Of a DNA stretch of 64,000 nt, positions 8,131 through 16,744 are shown piece after piece (position 1 is the stretch's first letter; each line of letters begins with the position of its first letter). Source of the stretch: Sporocytophaga myxococcoides DSM 11118 (GTDB taxonomy: Bacteria > Bacteroidota > Bacteroidia > Cytophagales > Cytophagaceae); NCBI RefSeq assembly GCF_000426725.1, contig NZ_KE384560.1, forward strand, positions 456,960-520,959. Reading direction: 5' to 3'. The position numbers and the translations under genes are program-made. The notes under the pieces are model-generated. The model was not told where the DNA came from. It saw only the letters and a program-made list of their open reading frames with translations, and did not search any database.

Positions 8131-9552
8131 TTAAAATTGAATATAAATGAATTGAGAGTCACTGAATGTACCGAACAGTGCAATCAACCAGAGTATTAAT
8201 GAAAATGTGATGATTTTAAATGATGGAGATTTTAAAACCAGATCTTCAAAATCATAGCTTTGATGAACATACTCCAGAATCATTAAGATAGATACCAGTC
8301 CTATATTTTTGATAATAACAAACTTATTAGGCAAATGCCCGAAAGACATGTCATTAAAAGCGAATATCCCTTTTATCATTTCAAATGCACTTTCAAAGTC
8401 ATTGCTTCTGAAAAATATTCTTGAGAAACAGGTTAGTAGAAATACAATTATCATTGCAGTAGGAACGAATAATTGTTTTGGGACTACCTTTGCAATTCTG
8501 TCGGTTGTTGGCAGAATAAGGCGTTGAGCCACAAGGTATACTCCATTTAATCCACCCCAGACTACGAATGTCCAGTTGGCGCCATGCCAGAGCCCTCCAA
8601 GCAGCATAGTGATCATAAGGTTTCTGTAGGCATTGAATTTACCATTACGATTACCTCCAAGCGGTATATAAAGGTATTCTCTAAGCCAGCTGGAAAGTGA
8701 CATGTGCCAGCGACTCCAGAACTCTGAAAAGTTTTTAGCTAGGTAAGGGAAGTTGAAGTTCTGAGGGAAACGATATCCCAGTATTCTCGCAAGTCCTATT
8801 GCAATATCGGAATACCCGGAAAAGTCGCAGTATATCTGGAAAGAATAAAATATGATTCCGATGATGAGATACAGCGACGAGTATTTTTCAGGAAACGCAA
8901 ATGCAGTTCCCACAAAAGAACCGAGGGAGTCAGCAATGATTATTTTTTTTGCAAATCCTAAAAGTATCCTGGCAAGCCCGGTTTCAAAATTGTCCCAGGT
9001 GAATTTCTGATCTGTTTTAAGCTGTGGTAAAAAGTCATGGGCTCGCAATATTGGGCCAGCTGTAAGCTTCGCAAAGAAGATTGAGTAAACTGAAAACGCC
9101 GCAAAGTCAGTTTCTGCTTTTATCTTTCTTTTGTAAATGTCTGTTGTGTAGCTTATTGCCTGAAAGGTATAAAATGAAATACCAATGGGCAGAATAATAT
9201 GAAGGGTGTTGTGAATGGTCCCGGTTCCGAATAAACCTAATACTCCATTGGTTGATTCTATAAAGAAATTGAAGTACTTGAAGAAACCTAAAGTAACCAG
9301 ATTGAATATTATGCTGGTAATCAGTAGTCTCTTTCTCTTTTTCTCATCTTCTGTCTTCTCCAGGTACAACGCAAGGTTATACTCAAAAATCGTCGATGCA
9401 AGAACCAGTGCCAGAAAGCGATAGTCCCAATACCCATAGAAGAAATAACTTGCGCCCAGGGTAAACCATAATCTTAACTTTCCCTTGAAAAAGTAATATA
9501 ATGGTATGAATATAAGAATGAATTCTAAAAAGTGGATGCTGTTAAAAATCAT
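8131..9552 (-). CDS. MBOAT O-acyltransferase (AlgI-like)
   Basis: A polytopic membrane-bound O-acyltransferase of about 473 residues. The family signature is clear: FYTFQAISYTTDIYK, an FSGYSDIAIG segment, FWSRWHMSLSSWLREYLYIPLGG, and the presumed catalytic His in LWHGANWTFVVWG. It would carry acetyl groups across the inner membrane for polysaccharide modification. I placed the start at MIFNSIHFLEF, typical of AlgI proteins. The open frame reaches 9696, but only from a TTG and through a non-hydrophobic, unlikely extension. It forms an operon with the SGNH-like gene. Confidence 0.88.
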   Translation of the reverse strand: MIFNSIHFLEFILIFIPLYYFFKGKLRLWFTLGASYFFYGYWDYRFLALVLASTIFEYNLALYLEKTEDEKKRKRLLITSIIFNLVTLGFFKYFNFFIESTNGVLGLFGTGTIHNTLHIILPIGISFYTFQAISYTTDIYKRKIKAETDFAAFSVYSIFFAKLTAGPILRAHDFLPQLKTDQKFTWDNFETGLARILLGFAKKIIIADSLGSFVGTAFAFPEKYSSLYLIIGIIFYSFQIYCDFSGYSDIAIGLARILGYRFPQNFNFPYLAKNFSEFWSRWHMSLSSWLREYLYIPLGGNRNGKFNAYRNLMITMLLGGLWHGANWTFVVWGGLNGVYLVAQRLILPTTDRIAKVVPKQLFVPTAMIIVFLLTCFSRIFFRSNDFESAFEMIKGIFAFNDMSFGHLPNKFVIIKNIGLVSILMILEYVHQSYDFEDLVLKSPSFKIITFSLILWLIALFGTFSDSQFIYIQF

Positions 9553-9779
9553 GCTCTTTTTTGTCGATAAATGAAGACAATAATAATGAATTTTAACTGT
9601 ATTTCCAATCGAAAACCGGTTGGTTGGCAGGAAATTTAATCTTGAATAAATCCTAAATTGATTCAGTCTTGGATGGATTCCGACCAGTGAATTCAATTGG
9701 GTGTTGAATTAAGTCGTTCGTCCTATAATCTGTTTTGTTTAATAATTGAAAGAATAATTTTTATTGCTAATATTGAATC

Positions 9780-10340
9780 ATGCCACATATAGCCATCATC
9801 TCAGCAAGCGTAAGAAGAGACAGAAAAAGTCATCGCGCTGCACTTTACTTTAAAAGTTTTATAGAGTCTAATAATCTTGCCACTGTTGAAATACTTGATT
9901 TACTGGAATATAATTTCCCTCTCTTTGATGAGCGTCTCAGGTTTCAGCCAAATCCTACCCCCCAAATGCTTGATTTTGTTTCAAAAGTAAAAAATGCTGA
10001 TGGAGTATTGATTGTGACGCCGGAATATAATGGTGGCTATCCTTCCAGTTTAAAAAATGTAATAGATCTCCTTTATGATGAGTGGTATAGAAAACCTGTA
10101 GCTATCTCAACAGTATCCGGAGGGAGTTTTGGTGGTACACAGGTAATTACATCCTTACAGTTCACTTTATGGAAAATTAGGGCCTGGACTGTTCCTGCAA
10201 TGTTTCCCGTACCAACTATAGATAAATCATTTGATGAACAAGGTATTCCTGTTGACAAAGCTGGAACAGATAAAAGAGCTACCGGATTTATCAATGAGCT
10301 TTTATGGTGCATTGAAGCTAAAAAAAGGATGGAATCTTAA
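9780..10340 (+). CDS. NADPH-dependent FMN reductase family protein
   Basis: The 186-residue flavodoxin-fold protein has the FMN-phosphate loop SASVRRDRKSH near residues 8-18, TPEYNGGYPSSLKNVIDLL near 80-98 (family signature), and STVSGGSFGG near 113. Such enzymes reduce FMN or quinones and azo compounds in the cytosol with NAD(P)H. Length is usual for the family. It is followed after 12 bases by an SRPBCC-like gene, so the two may form an operon. Confidence 0.88.
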   Translation: MPHIAIISASVRRDRKSHRAALYFKSFIESNNLATVEILDLLEYNFPLFDERLRFQPNPTPQMLDFVSKVKNADGVLIVTPEYNGGYPSSLKNVIDLLYDEWYRKPVAISTVSGGSFGGTQVITSLQFTLWKIRAWTVPAMFPVPTIDKSFDEQGIPVDKAGTDKRATGFINELLWCIEAKKRMES

Positions 10341-10352
10341 TCCGATTTAGGT

Positions 10353-10838
10353 TTGTCTTTAATTATTCTCCATACTACTATCAATGCTCCGCTTGAAGTT
10401 TGTTTTGACTTGTCAAGAAGCATTGAACTTCATCAGATTTCAACAAAAAAATCTGATGAGAAAGTTATTGCTGGCAAAATGTCTGGTCTTATTAGTCTTC
10501 ACGAAACCGTGACCTGGAAGGCCAGACACTTTGGTCTCTGGCTCCAGCTTACATCAAAGGTTACGGAATACAATGCTCCCAATTTTTTTGTCGATGAAAT
10601 GGTCAGCGGTCCATTTAAGTCATTCAGACATGAGCATATTTTTGAGATAAAGGAAGGCCACACAATAATGACCGATCGTTTTGAATTTCAGTCTCCGCTT
10701 GGGTTTCTTGGTAAATTTGTGAATGGGTTATTTTTGAAATCATATATGGAAAAATTACTAACTGAGCGAAACCTGGTAATTAAAGAATCTGCCGAGGGAG
10801 ATGCCTGGCGGGAACTATTATCCAGAGTTGAAGTCTAG
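10353..10838 (+). CDS. SRPBCC-like ligand-binding protein, TTG start
   Basis: The 161-residue protein has the Bet v1/START pattern: an opening strand with TTINAPLEVCFDLSRSIELH, a middle TWKARHFGLWLQLTSKV, strands with FFVDEMVSGPFKSFRHEHIFE and a long C-terminal helix. Only a TTG at 10353 is available before the conserved opening strand, with no upstream in-frame ATG. These proteins bind hydrophobic ligands; the exact role is unknown. The 12-base gap to the FMN reductase suggests cotranscription. Confidence 0.75.
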   Translation: MSLIILHTTINAPLEVCFDLSRSIELHQISTKKSDEKVIAGKMSGLISLHETVTWKARHFGLWLQLTSKVTEYNAPNFFVDEMVSGPFKSFRHEHIFEIKEGHTIMTDRFEFQSPLGFLGKFVNGLFLKSYMEKLLTERNLVIKESAEGDAWRELLSRVEV

Positions 10839-10878
10839 AAGATATTATTCTTTTAATAAATCTTAAATTAATATCCGT

Positions 10879-11679
10879 ATGAAAAAATTTTTTACGCTGG
10901 TACTGATCCTGACAGTATATAATTCAGGGTCACTTTTAGCTTGCAGCTGGTTTACCCAATCTTTTTGCGAAACAATTAATAATAAATCCTTTGTTGCAAA
11001 AGGGAAAATCGTCTCTTATCAAGAAAAGTCTATCAGGGTAAAATTATTACAAACTCTTATAGGCGAAGAAAGCGCAGATACAATTATAGTATGGGATGAG
11101 AAAGATGAAACCTGTATGGATGAGGTTTATTCCATGTCTGCAAGAAATATGGGAGAAATAGGAGATACAATATTTTTTACTGTTGAAAAAATAGCTGAAA
11201 AGAAAAATGACTGGGATCAGATTAACGATTACAGGTATTTGGGGCATTATATAAGTACTACCTTTCTTCATGTTCAAAATGATACGGTAAATGGATTTAT
11301 TAGTGGAGTAGATTTGGCGCCTGTTGAATATAAAGTGTTAAGGTTAGCTTTAAATATTTTTTTAGAGAGGTTTCAAGATTGCAAAGAGAAGGGAGCTATA
11401 GTTATAACCTCAAATATAAATGCAGAAGAAGCTAAGGCATTAAGTCTATTTCCCAATCCTGCAGAAAATCTGCTCAATATTGATTTTAGCCCAAGTCAAA
11501 AAGTATATCAGTCAATTGTAATCAAAAATCAGTGGGGGCATCAGGTAAAAACTATTGATATATCTGCGTCCTCAAATATCATTCAGATAGATATGTCTGA
11601 TATAGCTCCGGGAGTTGTATTTGTTGAGCTTGTTGGTGATGGATTTACAGATCGGAGAAAGATTGTTAAGGTTCAATAG
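10879..11679 (+). CDS. T9SS-secreted Cys-rich protein
   Basis: The 266-residue protein has a signal peptide (about 1-21). A first domain carries Cys at about 22, 29, 78 and 167 and resembles the netrin/TIMP-like opening (CSW, then FVAKGKIVSYQEK strands). A C-terminal sorting domain (about 190-266) begins LSLFPNPAENLLNI and ends RRKIVKVQ, the type A form recognised by the type IX secretion system. It should therefore cross the outer membrane and be released or attached to the surface. The function of the N-terminal domain is not known. A terminator follows. Confidence 0.75.
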   Translation: MKKFFTLVLILTVYNSGSLLACSWFTQSFCETINNKSFVAKGKIVSYQEKSIRVKLLQTLIGEESADTIIVWDEKDETCMDEVYSMSARNMGEIGDTIFFTVEKIAEKKNDWDQINDYRYLGHYISTTFLHVQNDTVNGFISGVDLAPVEYKVLRLALNIFLERFQDCKEKGAIVITSNINAEEAKALSLFPNPAENLLNIDFSPSQKVYQSIVIKNQWGHQVKTIDISASSNIIQIDMSDIAPGVVFVELVGDGFTDRRKIVKVQ

Positions 11680-11700
11680 CTTTAGCAAGAATGAAATTTT

Positions 11701-11735
11701 AAGAGGCTGTTCTCAAGAGGGGCAGCCTCTTTTTA
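11701..11735 (+). terminator. Rho-independent terminator
   Basis: Arms 11701-11709 and 11723-11731 pair perfectly (AAGAGGCTG/CAGCCTCTT) and are followed by T's. It ends the T9SS cargo gene. Confidence 0.85.
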
Positions 11736-12172
11736 TATATTAGAATGAAGAATTTAAAATCAAAAGATTTTAAACCCAAATTTCCAATGTTCGGATCTTT
11801 AGAGAAAGTAGCTCTTTGTTAATTCCCGAATCGGATCTTTAGGCAGATGCTTTAAAGGAAATTTGGGCAAATTATGAGCTCCAAGCTCGAAATTATGAGC
11901 TTTTTGCTCAAATCTCTGGCTAGGTTATAAATTTTAGATTATGGTAGTTTCACCTTAGGTAAACTTGAAAGGTAATTTTCTAGTAAACAGCAATAGGTAC
12001 ATGTGTAAAAGTAAATTGGCAGGATATATGCGCTTGAATAGAATGTTACCTAGTTGCTCGAAATAAAAGTAATTATTAGCTGTTGATTAATTTAGCAACG
12101 AAGAATAAAAACAAATTTTTATGACTTCAAAATCGAAATGAAAAAATCAAATAACTGGACTGTTACGAAGTA
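11736..12172. other. Gene-poor region with internal repeats
   Basis: No convincing gene. TCGGATCTTTAG occurs twice, at 11791 and 11831. CCCAAATTTCC (11775) and GGAAATTTGGG (11857) form an inverted repeat around them. AATTATGAGCT occurs twice near 11870-11900. The segment from about 11891 to 12005 is a diverged copy of 13230-13348. Confidence 0.55.
11891..12005. repeat. Diverged direct repeat, copy 1
   Basis: It aligns over its length with 13230-13348. Best matches are the AATTATGA-CTTTTTGCTCAA block and a TTGAAA..TATTTTCT.GTAAA..CAAT.AGGT block. The two copies flank the MORN-repeat lipoprotein gene. Confidence 0.55.
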
Positions 12173-13153
12173 ATGATCAAATCAATGAAATTCAAACTTA
12201 TTTGTCTCTTAATTTTTTCAATATTCAATGCTTGTTCCATGAAGCAAACCATTGATGATATGTCCAAAAGAAATGGGAGGTGGATCTGGTGGGTTGACAA
12301 AGGTAGTTCTCAAGGAGTGTGGATTACGGCTAGCTCGAATGAACCACAAGTAGAGAATGGTGATTTTATATCCTTTTTCCCGAATGGAATATACAGTCAG
12401 AAAGGCACTTTGGTGAATGGTAAATTAAATGGAACCCTTAAAGTATATGATATTGAGGGGAAATTTATAAAGCAAGAATTTTATAAACAGGACAGCCTTA
12501 TAAATGAAAAATTTGAAGAAGGATATAATCGTTTTTATAACGAGGAGGGAATAATGATTGAAGAGGGCGAAATTGTTGGTGGAAAAAAGAATGGAAGGTG
12601 GAAATATTACTTTGATGATGGAGTGCTTAGGAGAATAAATGATTTCAAACTAGGACAAAAGACGGGTTATATTATTACCTACTATCCATCTGGTATTGTA
12701 GCTGACAGTTCTTATAGAATTGATGGCAAACAAATAGGGGTAGCTAAGTTTTGGTATGATAATGGGGCACTTGAACAAATATCAAACTGGAAAGAAAATG
12801 TTCAAGTTGATAGTATGATACAGTTTCATCAAAATGGAAAAATAAAAGAAATCTCCTATTGGAGGAATGGAAAACAACATGGTGAAACAAACGGCTGGTT
12901 TGAAAACGGTAAACCTCATTACAAAAGGCATTATAAAGATGGCATTGAAGAATGTTTATATAAGGCATGGTATGCCAATGGAAATTTAAAAGTTATAGGA
13001 TATGTAAGAAATGATAATCCAGAAGGAGAGTGGAATCTATACCATGAAAATGGTAAACTTAACTCAAAAGGTTCTTTTTTGAGAGGGGAAAAAAAAGGAA
13101 AGTGGGTGCAATATGATGCAAACGGACATCTTCAAACTCTAGACAACTTCTGA
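12173..13153 (+). CDS. MORN-like (YwqK-type) repeat lipoprotein
   Basis: The 326-residue protein has a lipoprotein signal with lipobox FNAC (Cys22). About nine repeats of roughly 23 residues follow, of the type G...G.W..Y...G, for example GKKNGRWKYYFDDG and GEWNLYHENGKL. This is the MORN-variant repeat found in YwqK-like proteins of Bacteroidota, which fold as stacked hairpins. Some are annotated as toxin-antitoxin components, with weak support. An alternative start is Met5. Diverged repeats flank the gene on both sides, suggesting that it moved or was duplicated as a unit. Confidence 0.8.
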   Translation: MIKSMKFKLICLLIFSIFNACSMKQTIDDMSKRNGRWIWWVDKGSSQGVWITASSNEPQVENGDFISFFPNGIYSQKGTLVNGKLNGTLKVYDIEGKFIKQEFYKQDSLINEKFEEGYNRFYNEEGIMIEEGEIVGGKKNGRWKYYFDDGVLRRINDFKLGQKTGYIITYYPSGIVADSSYRIDGKQIGVAKFWYDNGALEQISNWKENVQVDSMIQFHQNGKIKEISYWRNGKQHGETNGWFENGKPHYKRHYKDGIEECLYKAWYANGNLKVIGYVRNDNPEGEWNLYHENGKLNSKGSFLRGEKKGKWVQYDANGHLQTLDNF

Positions 13154-13545
13154 CGAACACCACCTTCCCAACCCAATAGACGCATACAGAAGAGCTTATT
13201 ACTTATTTTAAACATAAACTTCAAGGTGCGAATTATGACCTTTTTGCTCAACTTTCCGAGCTCAACTTATGAATTTTATTATTTGTATTTTATACTTCAG
13301 ATTGAATTTGAAAAGTTATTTTCTGGTAAATTGCAATTAGGTGCATATAGCATGACATACGCACTTTGTGGTTTATAAACTAGTGGTGGTAATTTTTAAT
13401 ATGGATAGGAGACTTTAAAAAATATTAATCTTCACGGTTTCAGCCGAGATAATGGATGACATTAAAAAAGTAAATTGACATAAGGAAATAACAAAAATCT
13501 CGCTTAACAGCAGTAGGTAACCATTTATTAATTAGAAAGACACCC
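13154..13545. other. Intergenic region with repeat copy, no gene seen
   Basis: This stretch holds the second diverged repeat copy (13230-13348) and then AT-rich sequence leading to the hydrolase gene. I see no open frame worth calling and no clear terminator. Confidence 0.5.
13230..13348. repeat. Diverged direct repeat, copy 2
   Basis: Partner of 11891-12005. Both copies have the same orientation relative to the gene they flank. Confidence 0.55.
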
Positions 13546-14331
13546 ATGAAAACGAAGTACGCTCCTAAACAGACAACCACTAGCGGGCATACCGTTCAAA
13601 TCAACAATATTGAGATGTACTACGAGGAGTACGGAGTCGGAAAGCCGCTCGTGCTCTTGCATGGTTTTGGCGGTTGTGCGCAGAATTGGCATCCCTTTAT
13701 TGCCAAATTCTCAGAGCACCATCGACTGATCGTAGTGGACCTGCGTGGCCATGGTTACTCCACCAATCCCGATAACAAATTCACACATCGTGAAGCAGCC
13801 AATGATGTTTTCCTCTTGCTTGAAAAGTTGGGGATTGGTCAGTTCTCAGCAATGGGAATGAGTTCTGGTGGGATGACGCTACTGCACATGGCGACAAGTC
13901 AACCCAAACGCATCGACGCGATGGTATTAATTAGTGCAACAACCTATTTCCCCGATCAGGCAAGGGCCATTATGCGCAGAGCTTCGTTTGCCACCATGCC
14001 ACAACAAGTGCAAGAAATGTATCGGGAATGCGCAAAACGTGGTGACGAACAGATTCGTCAACTCATTGCACAGTTCAATGCGTTTCACGAAAACTATGAC
14101 GATATGAATTTCACCGCACAAAATTTATCAGCCATTACAGCTCGTACGCTCGTTGTGCACGGTGATCGAGATAACTTTTTTCCCATTGAAATCCCTGTAA
14201 GTATGTACCGTTCTATACCGGATGCTGCTTTATGGATTATTCCAGGCGGCGACCACGTTCCTATTTACGATTCAACGGTTCCATTCACCTCAACAGCCCT
14301 GCGATTTCTTGATGGGCTTAGCTGCAAGTAG
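13546..14331 (+). CDS. Alpha/beta-fold hydrolase, foreign-looking composition
   Basis: The 261-residue hydrolase has LHGFGG (oxyanion region, about residue 38), DLRGHGYS near 65, nucleophile elbow GMSSGG near 105 (Gly-Met-Ser-Ser-Gly), Asp in VHGDRDNFFP near 206 and His in GGDHVP near 230. This is a complete catalytic triad. It has no signal peptide, so it is cytosolic. The substrate is unknown; esterase or haloperoxidase-like is the usual label. Its DNA uses CGT, CGC, GCG and CTG codons much more than its AT-rich neighbours, which points to recent acquisition. Confidence 0.88.
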   Translation: MKTKYAPKQTTTSGHTVQINNIEMYYEEYGVGKPLVLLHGFGGCAQNWHPFIAKFSEHHRLIVVDLRGHGYSTNPDNKFTHREAANDVFLLLEKLGIGQFSAMGMSSGGMTLLHMATSQPKRIDAMVLISATTYFPDQARAIMRRASFATMPQQVQEMYRECAKRGDEQIRQLIAQFNAFHENYDDMNFTAQNLSAITARTLVVHGDRDNFFPIEIPVSMYRSIPDAALWIIPGGDHVPIYDSTVPFTSTALRFLDGLSCK

Positions 14332-14486
14332 CAATAGAGATGAAAAGGCGTTTAACTTGGAAATAAAATAAAAACGGTTGAAACACAGGGCCTATTTTAT
14401 TGTAATTTACAAGCTCGCATCTCTTCCTAACGGGTTGATTGCGATTGATAATGAATTGTTGACTAGTAATTTTTAAACACTACCTA

Positions 14487-14993
14487 ATGATTAAAGAACG
14501 AATTTATCCCAATTATTTATGGATCATCATTTCATTAATTACTTCAATATTTTTTTGTTGTTTAACGATAGCATGCATAGTTCTTTTTATCCTTTCGATA
14601 AAGTATTTAGAGTTTAAGTTCATTTTGTTTTCACTCTTCTGTATTCCATTTTTTGGATATATAGCCTATTTGAATTTATATACAAATGTTAATTACATAA
14701 GCTTTATTAAAATAGAACAGGATGATGAACTGATAATTACACATCCGCTTAAATATCAAAAATTACGAATTCCTAAAAGGCAGATTAAAGAATTTGCTCA
14801 TGATTCAATATCGATAGGTAAGGTTGGGTCAACAAAAACAATTATATTACATATGACCCATGGTGATTCAATTGAATTCGCAAAAATATATCATTGGAAT
14901 TTCAGTAGTTTAAATGAATTTCTAAAGCGTAATAAGGTAAAATACAATAAAGATATAGGTGGACATTGGACACTTTGGAGAAGGAACTACTAA
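14487..14993 (+). CDS. Small membrane protein, unknown
   Basis: The 168-residue protein has two strongly hydrophobic segments (about residues 11-40 and 44-66) and then a soluble strand-rich part with LRIPKRQIKEF. This layout is like bacterial membrane proteins with a short PH-like domain. It ends with WTLWRRNY. No family is recognised. It stands alone with AT-rich flanks, typical of its neighbours. Confidence 0.55.
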   Translation: MIKERIYPNYLWIIISLITSIFFCCLTIACIVLFILSIKYLEFKFILFSLFCIPFFGYIAYLNLYTNVNYISFIKIEQDDELIITHPLKYQKLRIPKRQIKEFAHDSISIGKVGSTKTIILHMTHGDSIEFAKIYHWNFSSLNEFLKRNKVKYNKDIGGHWTLWRRNY

Positions 14994-15175
14994 AAGCTAT
15001 GAGCATAAACTAATCCGAACATTTACAGGTCTTTCTAATAGATTTAGTTTTTTGTTATGATTTGATTCGACGTTGTAAGCTATCATGATGTGCCTAAAAT
15101 ATTTTTACTCTTACATAAGAGCAGTGAAAATACTCAACTTACTTAAAATGTCAGCATTAACAGTCTTTAATCAAA

Positions 15176-15832
15176 ATGAAAATTCAATTAATAGTTTTTG
15201 TTGCGAGCATTTTATTGGGTTGCTCAAATGACAAAATTGTTCGGGTTGGTATTCAACCGTTAGGCAACTTTGATTCGAAAATAGTTGATACGATATCAAT
15301 AACGATTCAAAGAAAATATGGCTTTAAGACCTTCATCTTGCCTAGAGCATCGGAGCCACAGGAGGCCTTTATAAATATTAAGTCTCTAAGGTATAGAGCT
15401 GATGTCTTAATCAAATACCTGAAAGAGAATAAAGCTGATACACTTGACTATATTATAGGATTGACAGATTATGATATCTCGGTAACTAAAAGAGATGTAT
15501 TTGGAAATGTTAAAGCTCCCAAAGAGAAGTATGCCGATTGGGGAATCTTTGGACTTGGCTATAGACCTGGCCCAAGTTGCATCATTTCCAGTTTTAGATT
15601 ACACAGCAAATCGAAGACACTTTATCTTGAAAGACTTAAGAAAGTCTCAGTCCATGAATTGGGGCATAATCTGGGATTGGATCATTGTGAAAATACCGGA
15701 TGTGTGATGCAAGATGCTGTTGAGTCAATTCATACAACTGATAAAGCAAAGTTAGATTTATGCTCAAATTGTAAAAGGGAATTAAAGTCATGGCTACATC
15801 AACTGTACTCTAAAGTTGTTAGGTTTCAATAA
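15176..15832 (+). CDS. Archaemetzincin-family zinc metallopeptidase, lipoprotein form
   Basis: The 218-residue protein carries the full archaemetzincin signature. HELGHNLGLDH (HExxHxxGxxH) is immediately followed by Cys, then four residues, Cys-x-Met, exactly 17 residues and a CSNC pair. The first motif binds the catalytic zinc, with Glu as general base; the four cysteines bind a structural zinc. Unlike typical AmzA proteins it begins with a lipoprotein signal (lipobox LLGC, Cys16), placing the protease outside the cytoplasm. The substrate is unknown. It appears to be a single-gene unit. Confidence 0.9.
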   Translation: MKIQLIVFVASILLGCSNDKIVRVGIQPLGNFDSKIVDTISITIQRKYGFKTFILPRASEPQEAFINIKSLRYRADVLIKYLKENKADTLDYIIGLTDYDISVTKRDVFGNVKAPKEKYADWGIFGLGYRPGPSCIISSFRLHSKSKTLYLERLKKVSVHELGHNLGLDHCENTGCVMQDAVESIHTTDKAKLDLCSNCKRELKSWLHQLYSKVVRFQ

Positions 15833-15931
15833 TTCATGAATTAAAATATAATCTTGAATTGGAATATATTGTAAAGTTTCCAAATGCATCATTCAGGATT
15901 TAATAAAGTAAACAAGTAAAAGAAAATACAA

Positions 15932-16219
15932 ATGTTTATTGTTTCATTATCATACAAAAAAGAAATCAGCGAAGTAGAAAAGTTCATTGATCTTCATATC
16001 CGATTTTTAGATAAATATTATTCTGAAAAGAAATTCATCTTTTCAGGAAGGAAAAACCCTCGGACTGGGGGTGTCATATTGGTTCGTAATGTAAGTAGGG
16101 AAGCTTTAATGGAAATTATCCACCAAGATCCTTTTTATCAAAATGAAATTGCGGATTATGACATCACTGAAGTAATACCGACTAAATATGATGAAGACTT
16201 TGCTTGTTTTACAGAATAA
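15932..16219 (+). CDS. YciI-like (YCII) domain protein
   Basis: The 95-residue ferredoxin-like-fold protein has the YCII layout: MFIVSLSYKK strand, HIRFLDKYYSEKKFIFSGRK, a GGVILV strand, a helix with MEIIHQDPFY, and DYDITEVIP. It includes the conserved HxxFL and DPF. YciI-like proteins are small dimers with a proposed His/Asp site; the reactions are mostly unknown. It is monocistronic, cytosolic and full length. Confidence 0.8.
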   Translation: MFIVSLSYKKEISEVEKFIDLHIRFLDKYYSEKKFIFSGRKNPRTGGVILVRNVSREALMEIIHQDPFYQNEIADYDITEVIPTKYDEDFACFTE

Positions 16220-16346
16220 CCATTGTTTGTCTTTTGTAATATTCAGATAATTAAATGGTTGTGAAGTTTATTCAGAATGAAAGTTTTTCCTGATAAATTC
16301 GTTAGTATTGTGACTAAAATCAAAACTGAAATTTTAAAATAAAATC

Positions 16347-16604
16347 ATGTTTAGAAATATATCCCTATCTCTTTTCCTATTTGCGGGAGTTTTAGCGACT
16401 TCTTCATGTTCTTCACCTGAAAAGAAGGCTGAAAAAATTGCATTGGAGGTATCATCATTAGCCTTAGATACCGACCCTGTCTGTAAAATGCCAATTGCGG
16501 GCCATCTGGCTGATACCTTAAATTTCAATGGCAAAGTATATGGCTTCTGCAATACGGCATGTAAAAAGGAATTTGAGAAAAATTCAGAGACTTATCTGAA
16601 ATAG
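16347..16604 (+). CDS. YHS-domain lipoprotein
   Basis: The 85-residue protein has a lipoprotein signal (lipobox TSSC, Cys21). A single YHS domain follows with DPVCKM near residue 46 and FCNTACKKEF near the end. YHS domains occur beside metal-transport proteins and are thought to bind metal through these cysteines. The envelope location suggests a small metal-binding or metal-relay role. No transporter is adjacent. A terminator follows. Confidence 0.85.
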   Translation: MFRNISLSLFLFAGVLATSSCSSPEKKAEKIALEVSSLALDTDPVCKMPIAGHLADTLNFNGKVYGFCNTACKKEFEKNSETYLK

Positions 16605-16624
16605 TCAAAATATACAGATCAAAG

Positions 16625-16648
16625 AGGCTCGCGAACGCGGGCCTTTTT
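16625..16648 (+). terminator. Rho-independent terminator
   Basis: Arms 16625-16632 and 16637-16644 pair with one mismatch around a GAAC loop, followed by TTTT. It ends the YHS gene. Confidence 0.75.
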
Positions 16649-16744
16649 GATTTTAAAGGGTTCTATAAAAGAATTTATTCCTCCTGACATAAGGTTGTCA
16701 CTAAACCACTTTTTCTTTACAGAGTTAATCAAAGAAAATAAAAA

